Shown here in pieces: positions 24,965-37,127 of a stretch of DNA of 64,000 nucleotides; the first letter of the stretch is position 1, and every line of letters starts with the position of its first letter. The notes under the pieces are model-generated. The model was not told where the DNA came from. It saw only the letters and a program-made list of their open reading frames with translations, and did not search any database. The position numbers were made by a program, and so were the translations under genes. This DNA comes from Hemibagrus wyckioides (taxonomy: Eukaryota; Chordata; Actinopteri; Siluriformes; Bagridae), in the NCBI RefSeq assembly GCF_019097595.1, contig NC_080717.1, forward strand, positions 20,405,836-20,469,835, given 5' to 3'.

Positions 24965-26048
24965 ACACAAGCCACTCAGGTGCTTGTTCAGTCCCTTATT
25001 ATGTCGAGACTGGACTACTGCAAGTCACTCCTATAGAGGTCTGCCTCTGAGCACCATACAACCTCTGCAACTGATCCAGAATGCAGCTGGGTAAATTGTT
25101 TGCAATTTTCTGAAGTTCTCCCACACCACCGAATTGCTTCATTCTCTCCACTGGCTTCCCGTAGCTGCCCTCACCGGATTTAAAACACTGATGCTTGCCT
25201 ACAATGTCAAAAATATTGTCACCCACTTACCACAAAGCACTTATCACATCCTGCACTGCACCACACTCCCTCTGATCCTCTAGCGCTGCTCGACTGCTCC
25301 CACCAGAAACACACATCAAGACTCTTCTCTGTTCTGGCACCTAGGTGGTGGAATGAACTTCCTCTAGATGCCCAAACAACTTAGACTTCAAACAACTCAT
25401 CTAAAGGCCTACCTCAAGTTTCAAGTTTATTCTCATGTGCATAAAGAGTGCTTTTAGCAATGAAATTATTATGCTACAGTACACTCCTACCCAGACATAG
25501 TGCAAGAACGAAAAGTAAAATAGAACTGCAAACACTGTACGCAGTCATAAAGTGATATAGTGGCAGATATTGCACATATACAATACTATAAATTATTAAG
25601 ATAATATAGAAAGTTCATTCTGAGTCTGATATCAGTGAACGACAACAATCAATGTAGATGTGAGTGATTGTACATAGAGCGGGTTGTGCTTGTGGTGGTG
25701 ATACTGATTAGAGTCTGATGGCTTGTGAGAAGAAGCTGTCCCAATAATGTCTGCTCGATAGTAGCAGAGAGAGCAGTCAATGGTTCAGGTAGCTGATTAT
25801 CTCTGATCTCTGATGATCCTCTGTGCTTCCTTACGTACAACCTGGTATAGAGAAAAGCGTAGAGGATCGTGAGAGACTCTTCCTGAGGTGCCTAAATAAA
25901 TTAACACTGAAAAAACACACAACCTTCGATGCTATTCTTAGCCAGGGACCTAGTGAGCCAGTATCAGGATGTATTCATTGTTGGAGACTTCAAAGCACTT
26001 CTGTAAGTCTGGATAAGGGTGTCTGCCAAGTGCTATAAATATAAACGG
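24965..26048 (+). mobile_element. L2-type LINE fragment, C-terminal RT end and 3' tail, split by an insertion
   Basis: At 25003-25035 the plus strand reads MSRLDYCKSLL, and later LQLIQNAA near 25070 and a HWLP-like region near 25150, which are landmarks of the end of the L2/CR1-clade reverse transcriptase ORF. A second part at about 25850-26048 ends with TCTGGATAAGGGTGTCTGCC and a TATAAATATAAA tail, the typical L2 3' end. The two parts are separated by an unrelated repeat. Stops and frameshifts show it is dead. Confidence 0.7.
25413..25845. repeat. Unclassified interspersed repeat inserted in the L2 relic
   Basis: Begins TTTCAAGTTTATTCTCATGT with an AGCAATGAAATTATTATGC block, and includes ACTCCTACCCAGACATAGTG and GAGAAGAAGCTGTCCC. 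I recall similar phrases as common fish repeats but cannot name the family. It interrupts the L2 reading, which resumes after it. Ends are approximate. Confidence 0.45.
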
Positions 26049-26285
26049 TGACCGTCTCAAAGAAAAACACCTGAACAGGCGGAAAATGCTACGGCGAGAA
26101 AAGTCAACATTAGTGACACGCAAGAAGAGACACCGCCTTGTCAGATTTTGGAGTTTATTCATAGGAGTATAAATTGAGAATGGAGAAGAATTTAACAAAA
26201 TTTTACAAAAAAGTGCTTGTTAATTTAAAAAAGCAAGTTCTAGTTTAACACTACTAGTATTAATAACACACGGTGTGTATGCATG

Positions 26286-26455
26286 GCTGCTTGGTGGTAT
26301 AGGGGGTAGTTTAACTGCTGACGGACCTGTGTGTGAGATTTATCACATGTTCTCCCCATAATCTTGTGAGTTTAATCCATGTTCTACATTTTCCTCCCAC
26401 CTTCCACAATATGTCAGTAAGTGAACGGTTCGTTCGTTTGTTTGTAAATGCAGCT

Positions 26456-26490
<35 letters not shown>

Positions 26491-26540
26491 TGTGTGCATG
26501 GGGGCCTCCTCAGATTGGCTCTAAAAGATGACTGGATGCA
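26286..26540 (+). repeat. Diverged SINE carrying a GT expansion
   Basis: A GTTTAACTGCTGACGGACCT-like head, ACATGTTCTCCCCATAAT and TTTTCCTCCCACCTTCC resemble, in order, the SINE at 33027-33327 in more complete form. It contains a (GT)n tract at 26459-26488 and ends near GACTGGATGCATG. It is strongly diverged. Confidence 0.4.
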
Positions 26541-26574
26541 TGTCTACAACAGTGTAAGTGTTTAGTATGTTGTG

Positions 26575-26975
26575 AGGGGCCGTTACACATACTTTCTCAC
26601 ACACACACACACACACAATCATATACTTGCACACATACAACTATATTCTCCAACACACACTATTATACTCTCTCACACACACACACACTACTATACCCTT
26701 GCACACATACCACCATACTCTCTCTCACACACACATACACACACACTCACACTATCATACCCTTGCACACATACCATCATACTCTCTCACACACACACAC
26801 ACACACTATCATACCCTTGCACACATACAACTATACTCACACACACTACACTATAATATCCTCTTACCTTCACAATCATACTCACACACACACTATCATA
26901 CACTTTGCTCTCAAACAGTATAGTTATATGTGTGCAAGGGTGTGATAGTGTGAGTGTGAGAAAGTATGTGTTATG
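26575..26975. repeat. CA-rich minisatellite capped by inverted repeats
   Basis: Units of about 40-60 bp contain ACCCTTGCACACATAC, then a variable ACTATACTC or CATCATACTC and a run of CA. About five units are visible from 26620 to 26900. The left cap ACACATACTTTCTCACAC at 26584 recurs inverted on the right as GTGTGAGAAAGTATGTGT ending near 26971, next to an inverted ACCCTTGCACACATA block at 26925-26945. Confidence 0.85.
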
Positions 26976-27239
26976 ACCTAACCGGCCTCTCATAGTCTGT
27001 CCTGTCAGTTACATTTCAACACTTTGGATGTAGAACAATGTAAGTGTTAATGCCACATTACGAATGTGTTCAGAACAACAGATTTTCATCCATTAGAACA
27101 CTGGAAGTGTTAATGCAACAGTGTAGGTGTCCACTAGGATAGCATATTGGTATCTTATTGTTGTTGATGCTGTCGTAGGAAGTATTACTGCATGTTTTGT
27201 ACAAAAATGTGAAGGAAAAGACGCGTAGGACTGTTATTT

Positions 27240-27900
27240 ATAGCAGGTTTCTGAAGACTATTGAGGGGACAGAGAGAGGAGAGAGAGGAGGGGGTGCACT
27301 ATGGAGGGAGGTACAGAGTGAAGGAGGGAGGAGTGCAGCTCTGCGGAAGAAGGGAGGGACGGAGGGTAGGAGGGAGTCTCGGAACAGCGCAGGCTAGCAG
27401 ACGCTGTCCTCTTCAAACAGATAAGGCGGACTAACCCGGAGGCTGCAGCCCTCTGTCTTCCTCCTGTCGGCGCAGGTCTGTATGCCTTATAGTCATTGCA
27501 TGCTTGGTTTTGTAGCTCATCATCATAAGCATTATTAAGCTCGAGTATCGTCGAGCGCGCGACGTGTGAGGGGCAGGGCGCGCGGAGTAAGACGGGATGC
27601 GCCGCTTTAAGCTTCATGTTGCACGGGGGTGAGGAGCAAAAATAAATAAATACATACATTTAAAAAAAAATAATAATAATAATAAAACATAAGCCACACA
27701 CATACCACGAGTACACTATCAGTTTCCAGGTGCACGAGCGCGTGCATTTGTGCCTGCGGAAGGAGGATGGAAGGATGCGCAGGTACAGAGAGAGAGAGAT
27801 GGAGGAGGCGGCGGAGGATGTTGCTGCTGCTGCTGTGTTGGTTTCGTTGTGCCGGTGTAACGCTGGTGTCCTAACCCCGTGATCACACATTGCTTCTTCT
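27240..27900 (+). promoter_or_regulatory. cplx2: CpG-rich block, probable distal promoter and noncoding exon of cplx2
   Basis: This is the most GC-rich stretch of the window, with dense CpG at 27545-27605 (for example GTCGAGCGCGCGACGTG) and a purine-rich GA/GGA segment at 27265-27375. A donor-like GCAG followed by GTCTGT lies at about 27473. In mammals complexin-2 has noncoding 5' exons far upstream of the coding start, so this is the best candidate for the promoter. The link to cplx2, 14 kb downstream, is inference. Confidence 0.45.
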
Positions 27901-30760
27901 CATTTGGTTCCTTTCCGTTATACTGTACTTCCACCAGTAACATGCATGGGCCTGAACATATGGTTTTGTTTATAGCAGGTTTTCACATGCATATATACAG
28001 CTTAAATAATTGATTTGATGCTGAATTGATCTTCCCTGATGCCTCACGATCACGATCGGCTGTGTTTGTTTGGTGTGTGTGTGTGTGTAAACGCGTGATG
28101 GTGTGTAAACGCGCTCTGTAAGTAATAAGTCTTATTCTATGCATGATGTCTCTTTTCCAGTTCGATATGATTAAGCATGATTAAGATGTGATGGTGTGTA
28201 AACTGCAGTCAAAAGTCTTTCACTTAGCTTGGGACAAAGATGTGCAAAAATGAGTAAATTAGTACTGATGTGCAGATCGACGATTAACACAACATGAATC
28301 TTTCCGAGACAGAAAAACACAAGGCATGGTGATGCTTCTCTGTGCTGCAGAGACACTAGCTGTCAGTGGAACTCTGCACACCAGATGCCTTCAATGCACA
28401 TTGCTGTTTTACACCATTGCACCCTGAGGCAAAAGTAGAATAATGCATAGCCTCTGAACATTCTTCATGTGCTTTCCCAACGCAAGGATGCTGTCATCAC
28501 TGTAACACTGTCAGACACTAAAGCTGTGATTAATGCATCCTGTGCTGCTCTCATGTCTGCTGTTCAGTGTATGAAGGTTAAAAATATTACATTAATCAAA
28601 GTATAAAAGGGCACATAATAATTATACAATTAAAAATGATATAATTATTTAATAATATAATAAGCTGGCAGGGAATGCAGATAAAAACACAGGGAAATGA
28701 TATAAGTAAAGTCGTGTACATACCAGAAATAGATAAATAATGTGGACTTGTCTCAAATGGAAAAAAACATTTGAGACACATATAGGTAAAAAGAAGGATA
28801 ACACTAAAAATGAAAAACCAACATACAGTTTTTTACCTCTAAGTCTACCTCTATAGGCTATGGAGTAACAAGCAGCCTCGTGACTGAACCCACTGACTAT
28901 AAAAATGAAAAATGAATAAAAACAATTTATCCATTACTGGAAGGTCGAAATCCAGGACAGTTTGGTGATTTTTCCTGCTCTGACATGCTACCAAACTACT
29001 AAACATTACACAAAGTGGAGATTTCAGTCATGTGACACTGAGCGGCAAAATAACTAAATGATCCTGTGACGCTCGAGTTTGGAGTAAATAATCTTTAAAT
29101 AATCCTGATCGCCTCACTGGAAACTTTTGGCTTTTAAAACATACAACACACACCTGTTCCATATCAGTTATGACTATACATCTAACCAAAGTAAAGAAAG
29201 GTGTGAGCTACATAGCACTATGTTGTATGTGACAGGTGAAGAATGGCATGTTCTAAAGCTTTTTCTTGTTTTTTTTCCCCCAAAAATTCATCAGTAAAGT
29301 CCCAGCAGCAGGGAGAAAAATGATGTGCTAAATAATTCATATCTGCACCAAAGAAATAGCCCATGCAGGATGCAGTCTGAGCTTTCCGTGATTCACATTC
29401 ATCTTGCTAGGTTATAATGGCATTTATCCCATAGGAAAACGTTAAACATGAAACAGCCATAGGGCAAAAAAGTAAAGCTCAGTAGAAAACATAAAACACT
29501 TTGCTGTGTCCCTAGCTATGAGTCCGTGTTTTTTGTTACTGGACAATATTAATACAGAAATGAGCAACCTGTTACTATTAATCATTCAGGGTGTGTTTTA
29601 TTTAGCTCTGTTTAAGTTTTTCAGGTTTGTTTTGAGGCGTTACATAGTGGCACACATACAGATGTCCATTTCTAAGCCTATTGTACTTGAATTTAAAACA
29701 TTAATTTGCTAGATTAGTTGCTGATGGGCTGACGTGTACTGCGTTTTACGTTTAAGATGTTTTATTAGCTTACTTGTGTTGTAGGAAGATACTGTAGTAT
29801 ATGTAGCAGAGCCCTGTTTTCAGTCATTTTGTATCACCGTGATTTGTGATTGCCATCATTAATCATGAAATATGTCATTTTGTGTCGTCTATCCGCTAGC
29901 GTGAGAACTTACACAGTATCAGCGTGTTTTTCTGACTGTGAATAAATGAGCGTGATATTGGACGCATCCCTACTACAGAGATTAGAAATGCACGTAAAAA
30001 TACATCTTATCTTCTTCTCGGTTATTGACAGTCTAAACGATATTATATTTGAAATACACACAAAAGCTCATCCAGTGCTTAGAGATCCTCATGATGGCAG
30101 GTGTGTGTGCACAGGTGGGAGTGTAAATGATAGACATAGAGAATGGAACAAGCACATCAACATCGTCATTTTATTTTACATTCACATGCGTTGTTCTTTT
30201 TTTTTTTCCCCCTTAAATTTCCCTTGTAACTCGAAGATCAAAATCACCTGAGCAAAATGTTTGTAATACAAATATGATTTAAGCATTTAGAAATGTTTAG
30301 AGGATATGATTCGAGCCGTATAAGGTTTCGCATTCAGTAGGAACATCAAATTAATAATTCTGACCCCAAAACAGAACATAAGTGTTTAATAAAACTGTTG
30401 CCGCTGGCATTTAGACATTTGGAAAGTTGGCAGTGAACAGAAAAGACCTTTAATTAAGCTAAAGAGTTGGAGATGATTCTCTTTTGGATGCCTGCTCACA
30501 GCAAGCATTTTAAATAAGAGCTTATCTTTCTTGCCCACATTCTTCCTGCTTCTAAATGGCACACTCCTGGCCAGAAACACAGAGACTGAGCACTCCTCCA
30601 ACTCACAACAGATGCCTGAGCTACTCAAACATCGGGGGTTTTCTTTTGGTTTTTTTCATTTCATTTCATTTATGAAGTTTTTTCTAAATGAATAATCCAT
30701 TATATTTGATATTTGTACTGATAGAACTTTTAATACAGTTTATTTTGTATGATATATTGT
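27900..30760. other. Non-coding DNA, probably cplx2 intron 1
   Basis: AT-rich DNA with no recognised exon or transposon, lying between the CpG-rich block and the cplx2 leader exon. Confidence 0.35.
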
Positions 30761-30765
30761 GTGTG

Positions 30766-30866
30766 TATAATATAATATAATATAATATAATATAATATAA
30801 TATAATATAATATAATATAATATAATATAATATAATATAATATAATATAATATAATATAATATAAT
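30766..30866. repeat. (TATAA)n pentanucleotide microsatellite
   Basis: About twenty uninterrupted TATAA units are read directly. Confidence 0.95.
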
Positions 30867-30869
30867 TAT

Positions 30870-32965
30870 GTTGTATTATGTTATTACATTTCTATCTAGA
30901 AAAAAACACACTCATTTTAAAGCATTTTAATAAATAAAAAGCTCTACCATACTTCATAAAGCACAGCAGGCCTGTTCCTGTGCTACAGATGGACTGATAT
31001 ATGTTCCACAGGAGTATAACTGCTAATATTGTTTGCGAATCTTAAAAACTACATGTGGTGTATGAAAATTGAATCTCGCTTTTATGTGAAAGTCTTACAA
31101 GACAGATGTTGCAAGCTGGGGTTTTTTGAATTGTTTACTTTATAAGGTCTGTGTTAACTACCTGCTGTTTATACTGAGATAATGACAAAAACAGCAGAGA
31201 GTAATTAGCCTTTCCACAGGCCTGAGAGTCAAAGTAGCACACTTTGCAAATTATTCGTAAATGAAGTGTGCAAAAAAAAAAAAAAACATGACAAGATTTA
31301 GTGGTAAGCAAAATATGCGACTAATAAAACATCAGTAGATAAATGATGAATAAATGATCATTACCATCATAAAGTGATAATTTTATATAATTAGGTTAGC
31401 AGATGTGTAGGCTTGTTTTTTTTTTCTCTAATTAGCATGTATTTAAGTTTGACTAGCAGTTATCCTCTGCTTGGATATTAACAGTGATGGTGTTTTTTTG
31501 TTTAATGAAAAGTTAAACAAAATCTATTAGCTTTTAGATTTCCAAAAATCCCAGAAAAATTAGGCTGTGCATTTACACATTTTGGTGCTAATAAATGCAC
31601 CTCTAATAAATGTCTAATAAATGACATTCACACCTTAATTCAAATTTACAAATCACAATTTAATCAAAGATTGAAAATTTAGTAGTATATAGTAACGCCA
31701 TCTTCTCTTTGACCCCTAGGTCTCTATAAGACTAAAATCTTATGCGTTTTGTAATCTTTTTAAGGATTTTGAGACTTATTTACATGTACTACAAGCTACA
31801 AGTAACATTTGAAAGAGGTAATGAGTAATAATAAAAATTTAAAAGGGACACAGAGACCTACCTTTATAACCTATAAGTAATTTCCCTCCACATAATTAGC
31901 GTTCGCATTAACTCTGTGCTTCTACGTATGAATTCTGCCGTAACTATTGATGTCAGCAGATGTGTGGCAGACATGGATACGGTGTTGTGACAGAGGCTAA
32001 TTGGCCCCCATATGAGAAAGAATCTTCTGTGACCTCCCATGCTATTAGCACACACTGATATACTTTGACACCTACTTAGCAGGTGGTTAGGGAAAGAAGT
32101 GCGTGCAGAAACCTTCCTTTAAAGCAACTAACCCCACCTGCTCTTGCAATAAATATTTATTTGCTGCTGTTATATAAATATTAAGTTGGCCCAAGTGCAT
32201 CATGACTGAGGTATAATACAGAGAGAGAAAAAAATAGAAAAGTGTGATAGAACTATTAATATGTTTAATATTTGAACATTTATATATTACCACTAGAGTG
32301 TGTGCGATTTAGATAAAGTTAAAAAAACGACCAAAAATCCAGGGAACAAAATAATACTAAGCAGTATAATAAGGTACTTCTGTAATGCTGTGCGTAATTC
32401 CCGGTCTTTGCAGCTTAAGAAAGGGTCAGGTCACATGTCAGCTTTTATTAATTTAAACATCATCAAACCACATCTTTAGTCACAAAAGAGGTCTGACTCC
32501 ACAATGGCAGACAGGAGTCATAGCCTATCATTATATTTGTTACACATAAGTGAATAGTGTAAAATAATTTCATGTTAAAATTATGTTCCAGGGATCCAAT
32601 TGTGAATACATTATTCAGAGGAGTGGATCATCCACAACAAAAAATAAACACAAAATTGGGAGGGATTTTTATTTCCATGCAGGTATGAGCTAGTGGTCAG
32701 ATATGAAGCATACACGAGAAGTAAAACATGTACTGTACATTGCATTTACAGCATCCTTAGTAACAGCCTGCTGAGGCTCATGGTGGTTTAAATTAGGCTA
32801 ATAGTTTATAGTAAAAAAAAATAGAACCAACAAAATTTGTTAGAATATATAATACAAACAAAAGAAACTAAAGATTAAACTCTGAGAACAGTTATGAGTG
32901 ATGTAGCTCGGCTTCAGGTACGGTCAGAATTATATTTCACAGACCGTGCAGTTTTACAATTTATA
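30870..32965. other. Non-coding DNA, nothing recognised
   Basis: AT-rich, with no exon or repeat family recognised. Confidence 0.3.
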
Positions 32966-32967
32966 TG

Positions 32968-32977
32968 TCTCTCTCTC

Positions 32978-33024
<47 letters not shown>
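32968..33024. repeat. (TC)n then (TA)n microsatellite
   Basis: A short TC tract is followed by about 21 TA units ending at GTACAGG, where the adjacent SINE begins. Confidence 0.9.
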
Positions 33025-33026
<2 letters not shown>

Positions 33027-33029
<3 letters not shown>

Positions 33030-33327
33030 GGTTAGCACTATTGCCTCACAGAAAGAAGGTCCTGGGTTCGAATCCCAGGTTTCTGTGTGGAGTTTGCATG
33101 TTCTTCTCGTGGGTTTACTCCGGGTACTCTAAATAATGTTAATTCTAAATTGCCCATAGGAGTAAGTGTGTGTGGTTGTCTGTCTATATGTGGCCCTGTG
33201 ATGGACTGGTGACATGTCTAGGGTGTACCCCTGCCTTTTGCCCAATGTGTGCTGGGATGTGTGCTCCAGCAGATCCCTGTGACCCTAATTAGGAATAAAG
33301 CGGGTATAGAAAATGGATGGATGGATA
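33027..33327 (+). repeat. tRNA-derived SINE
   Basis: A box region GGTTAGCACTATTGCCTCAC and B box GGGTTCGAATCCC at about 33064-33076 form a split Pol III promoter. The body has GTGGAGTTTGCATGTTCT, GGGTTTACTCCGGGT, CTAAATTGCCCATAGG, TGATGGACTGGTGACATGTC and GGGTGTACCCCTGCC, and it ends in (ATGG)n at 33312-33327. This is a widespread fish SINE type and is well preserved here. It is a retroposon, not a tRNA gene. Confidence 0.85.
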
Positions 33328-33329
33328 GT

Positions 33330-35515
33330 TGATAATATAAATTTTGCCATATGCAAATTAGTAACATTTTAACAACATTTAAATATTTAATCCACAATTT
33401 TAAAAGAGCTTCTATTGATGTATATTTTCAATAGAATAATTTTCATTGTGATATTTGTTATAAACAAAACTTTTTGCAGATCATATTCGGAGAAGATGCG
33501 CATATGTGTGTAGTAGAAAGTGATTGACATAAATTGTAGATGTTTCCTTACTTATCTGCAGGCTTAGCCTTCATAAATAGTAAAAAAAAAAAAAATCTTG
33601 ATCACTTATGACTAGTAGACATTTCCAATTGGTCAGACTTATTGAAACTCTTGATGGGCAAGTACAGGTACCTGAGACAGATGATGCAAAACCCTGGCAA
33701 AAATTAGCTGAAATTTCTTCCAGCCAATGCAAGCTTTATTCTGTAAGTCCCAGGTACAACTTGCTGTGTGGTGAAGCGTACAGTGTGTGGAAAGGGTGAT
33801 GGGTAATGAAGAGTTGACGTCCTGTAGTCTCCTGTGCTCCACTAGGCCTCATCATCTCCTCATGGCACCCTGTGTTTTACATGGAAAGATGTTGCCCTGG
33901 TAACAACACTTCTCACCTGATTCTTAAACACCACTTCATTTGCCCCTGCCAATTTGTGTGAAATGCTCAGGTGGGACCTAAGAGGTTATTTAAATGTAAA
34001 CTTTGGGTAGACATCCAAATCCTTTTTATACCTATTGTGTATTAGCTTTTTAAAAAAATTATATTTACTACTGGAAAGTTTCAAAAATATAGAATCTCTA
34101 TATAAATAGAACCTAAACAGTATAGTTTCCAATATAATACAGAACATATACAATATACGTCCTCAATCTTGGAGGTTTTTATCTTCCATTATTTATAATG
34201 GCACGTTATACATATACCAAATTACAGAAAATGTAATAAAAAACGTATAAATAAAAAATAAGTGTGTTTTTGTGCAGCACAGTTATGTTTCAGAGCAAGA
34301 CACGCTATACAAAATTCATGCTCTACTTTCTAAACAGCACATGTTTTATATTTTACCTAATTATCATAGAGGAATTATTGGGGTGGTGTTGAAGTCACTG
34401 GTCAAAAAAGATTGGGGGCGCCTGGTATCTAATAGTACCATGTGTGACATACAAAGAAATTTCCCTGGCAAACTCCATACCCACCATCTCAGCAGCACTT
34501 ATAACACCGTCACTCATCATTAAAACCACAAATTATTGTTCAGTCATGCATGCATGAAGCAGAGGCCAAAGTTAATTAATGACACAGCAGGAATGGGTGA
34601 AGAATCCCATAAATTTAAACCACACACAGATATGTAATGGTTTTGATAAGAACAAAGACTTCCTCAAGAGACTTACTAAGACTTTAATTTCCCAAAAGCC
34701 AAAGACAAACCGTCAGTCACTTACCAATTTATTGCCATTTTAAATTCTTCTTTTAGTTTTACAGAAACAGAATCAAGTCAGGTATATACAGCATGTTTAT
34801 ACTTTTTCATAGAACATTTATTTTTATTTTCATACATTAATATGATATACTTTCATTAGCATTAACTCATATAATGAGCAGATCTTCAACCATGTTTGAA
34901 ATACAGTAAAGAAATTAAAGGCTTAATGTCTTCTGGAGTGATGGATCTGCACAGCATCTTCTCTTGGCTCTATGCCCTATATTTAATCTTACCATCTATG
35001 GTGCTTTGCTGTCAGAATCATTTTGGATACCAGGCTGGGAAACATGCAGTTGAATTTAATTATCCTCCATACCCTGACTTCCAGTATGCTGCCATATGAC
35101 CCCTGTGTGTTCATGGTGAACGACTCTGATTCTTTTCATGTGCAGCTCAAACCAGTGGGTGTTAACATTAAACTATACTAATAAAGACCTTTGTACACCT
35201 TTACCATGCAAAATAATAGTGATTAAAGACTGTATATACTACATTTCTGATGTCTAACAACATGTCTGATGTCAGCTCAAAATGGACAGTTTCAGTACAG
35301 ATTTGTGTTATTTTGATACAGACATTCTCTTCCAAAAGGGATCACAATAATTCTAATCACATAATGAGGAATTTGAACAATAATTGGAAAATCAGGAGAT
35401 GTTAAAGTTTGAATTAGATTAGAGCAGTCATTACTCACAATATAGGGTTGCTTTTAACTGGTGGAAGACAAGATTAACCAAGAATGGACTAAAAATGTAA
35501 TTGATTATTTGTAAA
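33330..35515. other. Non-coding DNA, nothing recognised
   Basis: AT-rich DNA within the probable first intron of cplx2; no exon or transposon recognised. Confidence 0.3.
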
Positions 35516-35539
35516 TTTTTATATATATATATATATATA

Positions 35540-36779
35540 CACTATATTGCCAAAAGTATTCGCTCACCTGCCTTGACTCGCATATGAACTTAAGTGACAT
35601 CCCATTCCTAATCCATAGGGTTCAATATGACGTCAGTCCACCCTTTGCAGCTATAACAGCTTCAACTCTTCTGGGAAGGCTGTCCACAAGGTTTAGGAGT
35701 GTGTTTATGGGAATTTTTGACCATTCTTCCAGAAGCGCATTTGTGAGGTCACACACTGATGTTGGACGAGAAGGCCTGGCTCTCAGTCTCCGCTCTAATT
35801 CATCCCAAAGGTGTTCTATCGGGTTGAGGTCAGGACTCTGTGCAGGCCAGTCAAGTTCATCCACACCAGACTCAGTCATCCATGTCTTTATGGACCTTGC
35901 TTTGTGCACTGGTCCACAGTCATGTTGGAAGAAGAAGGGGCCAGCTCCAAACTGTTCCCACAAAGTTGGGAGCATGGAATTGTCCAAAATGTCTTGGTAT
36001 GCTGAAGCATTCAGAGTTCCTTTCACTGGAACTAAGGGGCCAAGCCCAGCTCCTGAAAAACAACCCCACACCATAATCCCCCCTCCACCAAACTTTACAC
36101 TTGGCACAATGCAGTCAGACAAGTACCGTTCTCCTGGCAACCGCCAAACCCAGACTCGTCCATCAGATTGAGAAGCGCGATTCGTCACTCCAGAGAACGC
36201 GTCTCCACTGCTCTAGAGTCCAGTGGTGGCGTGCTTTACACCACTGCATCCGACGCTTTGCATTGCACTTGGTGATGTATGGCTTGGATGCGGCTGCTCG
36301 GCCATGGAAACCCATTCCATGAAGCTCTCTGCGCACTGTTCTTGAGCTAATCTGAAGGCCACATGAAGTTTGGAGGTCTGTAGCGATTGACTCTACAGAA
36401 AGTTGGTGACCTCTTCACACTATGCGCCTCAGCATCCGCTGACCCCGCTCCGTCAGTTTACATGGCCTACCACTTCGTGGCTGAGTTGCTGTCGTTCCCA
36501 AACACTTCCACGTTCTTATAATACAGCTGACAGTTGACTGTGGAATATTTAGGAGCGAGGAAATTTCACGACTGGATTTGTTGCACAGGTGGCATCCTAT
36601 CACAGTTCCACACTGGAATTCACTGATCTCCTGAGAGCGACCCATTCTTTCACAAATGTTTGTAAAAACAGTCTGCATGCCTAGGTGCTTGATTTTATAC
36701 ACCTGTGACCATGGAAGTGATTGGAACACCTGATTCTGATTATTTGGATGGGTGAGCGAATACTTTTGGCAATATAGTG
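35540..36779 (-). mobile_element. Nearly complete Tc1-like transposon, 1240 bp
   Basis: Flanked by TA dinucleotides inside a TA microsatellite. The left end CACTATATTGCCAAAAGTAT and the reverse complement of the right end are identical for 29 bp, through ATTCGCTCACC. The interior encodes one transposase on the minus strand, damaged at two places. The shared TIR start CACTATATTGCCAAAAGT with the element at 59135 shows related ends. It lies in the probable cplx2 intron 1. Confidence 0.95.
35622..36639 (-). pseudogene. Tc1-like transposase, two disablements
   Basis: The frame starts MGRSQEISEFQCGTVIGC near 36639 with two helix-turn-helix motifs and a TQPRSGRPCKLT GRPR-like hook. It meets a TGA at 36412-36414, one CpG transition away from Arg. 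It continues in the same frame to WSDESRF near 36180, then shifts frame to [16 protein letters not shown]. The catalytic acids are the Asp of WSDES, the Asp of [12 protein letters not shown] and the Glu of [13 protein letters not shown], a DD34E arrangement. It ends [15 protein letters not shown] and TSY. Only one nonsense and one frameshift were seen over about 340 codons, so the insertion is fairly young. Confidence 0.85.
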
Positions 36780-36804
36780 TATATATATATACATATATAG
36801 ATAT

Positions 36805-36853
<49 letters not shown>

Positions 36854-36876
36854 TAGATAGATAGATAGATAGATAT
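36780..36876. repeat. (TA)n then (GATA)n microsatellite
   Basis: TA units with a few AC and GATATA interruptions lead into about six GATA units. It abuts the right end of the Tc1 element. Confidence 0.92.
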
Positions 36877-37127
36877 TCACAGAGCACACAGTTTCTGTAA
36901 ATCAACAGTTTCTGAAGTACTCAAGTCAACCATTTTGACACCAACACTTATGCCTAAAAAAAACCTTGTGCATTCGATCGCATCTGCTTTGCCACATTAT
37001 TACATTAAAATTGGCGGTTTATATAAGTTAGTTGTGTGTTTTCAGTTTGTTAATAATTGTTAAGATATAGGTTTTTGCCTAATTCCAGCAGGGAAGACTG
37101 TGTAGTGGCTGATTGGGGTGCAGTGAA

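Noticed and set aside
26575..26900. CRISPR-like array of short repeats
   Set aside because: The units are a CA-rich minisatellite with variable length and no unique spacers, in a vertebrate genome.
27258..27659. 133-codon minus-strand open frame in the CpG-rich block
   Set aside because: Its Pro/Ser-rich translation reflects the purine-rich opposite strand; GC-rich DNA makes long chance frames. A promoter role fits better.
33030..33110. Possible tRNA gene from the clean B box GGTTCGAATCCC
   Set aside because: No cloverleaf acceptor stem is seen, and the sequence continues into a SINE body and an ATGG tail.
35584..36171. 195-codon plus-strand open frame
   Set aside because: It is the antisense shadow of the Tc1 transposase encoded on the minus strand at the same place.
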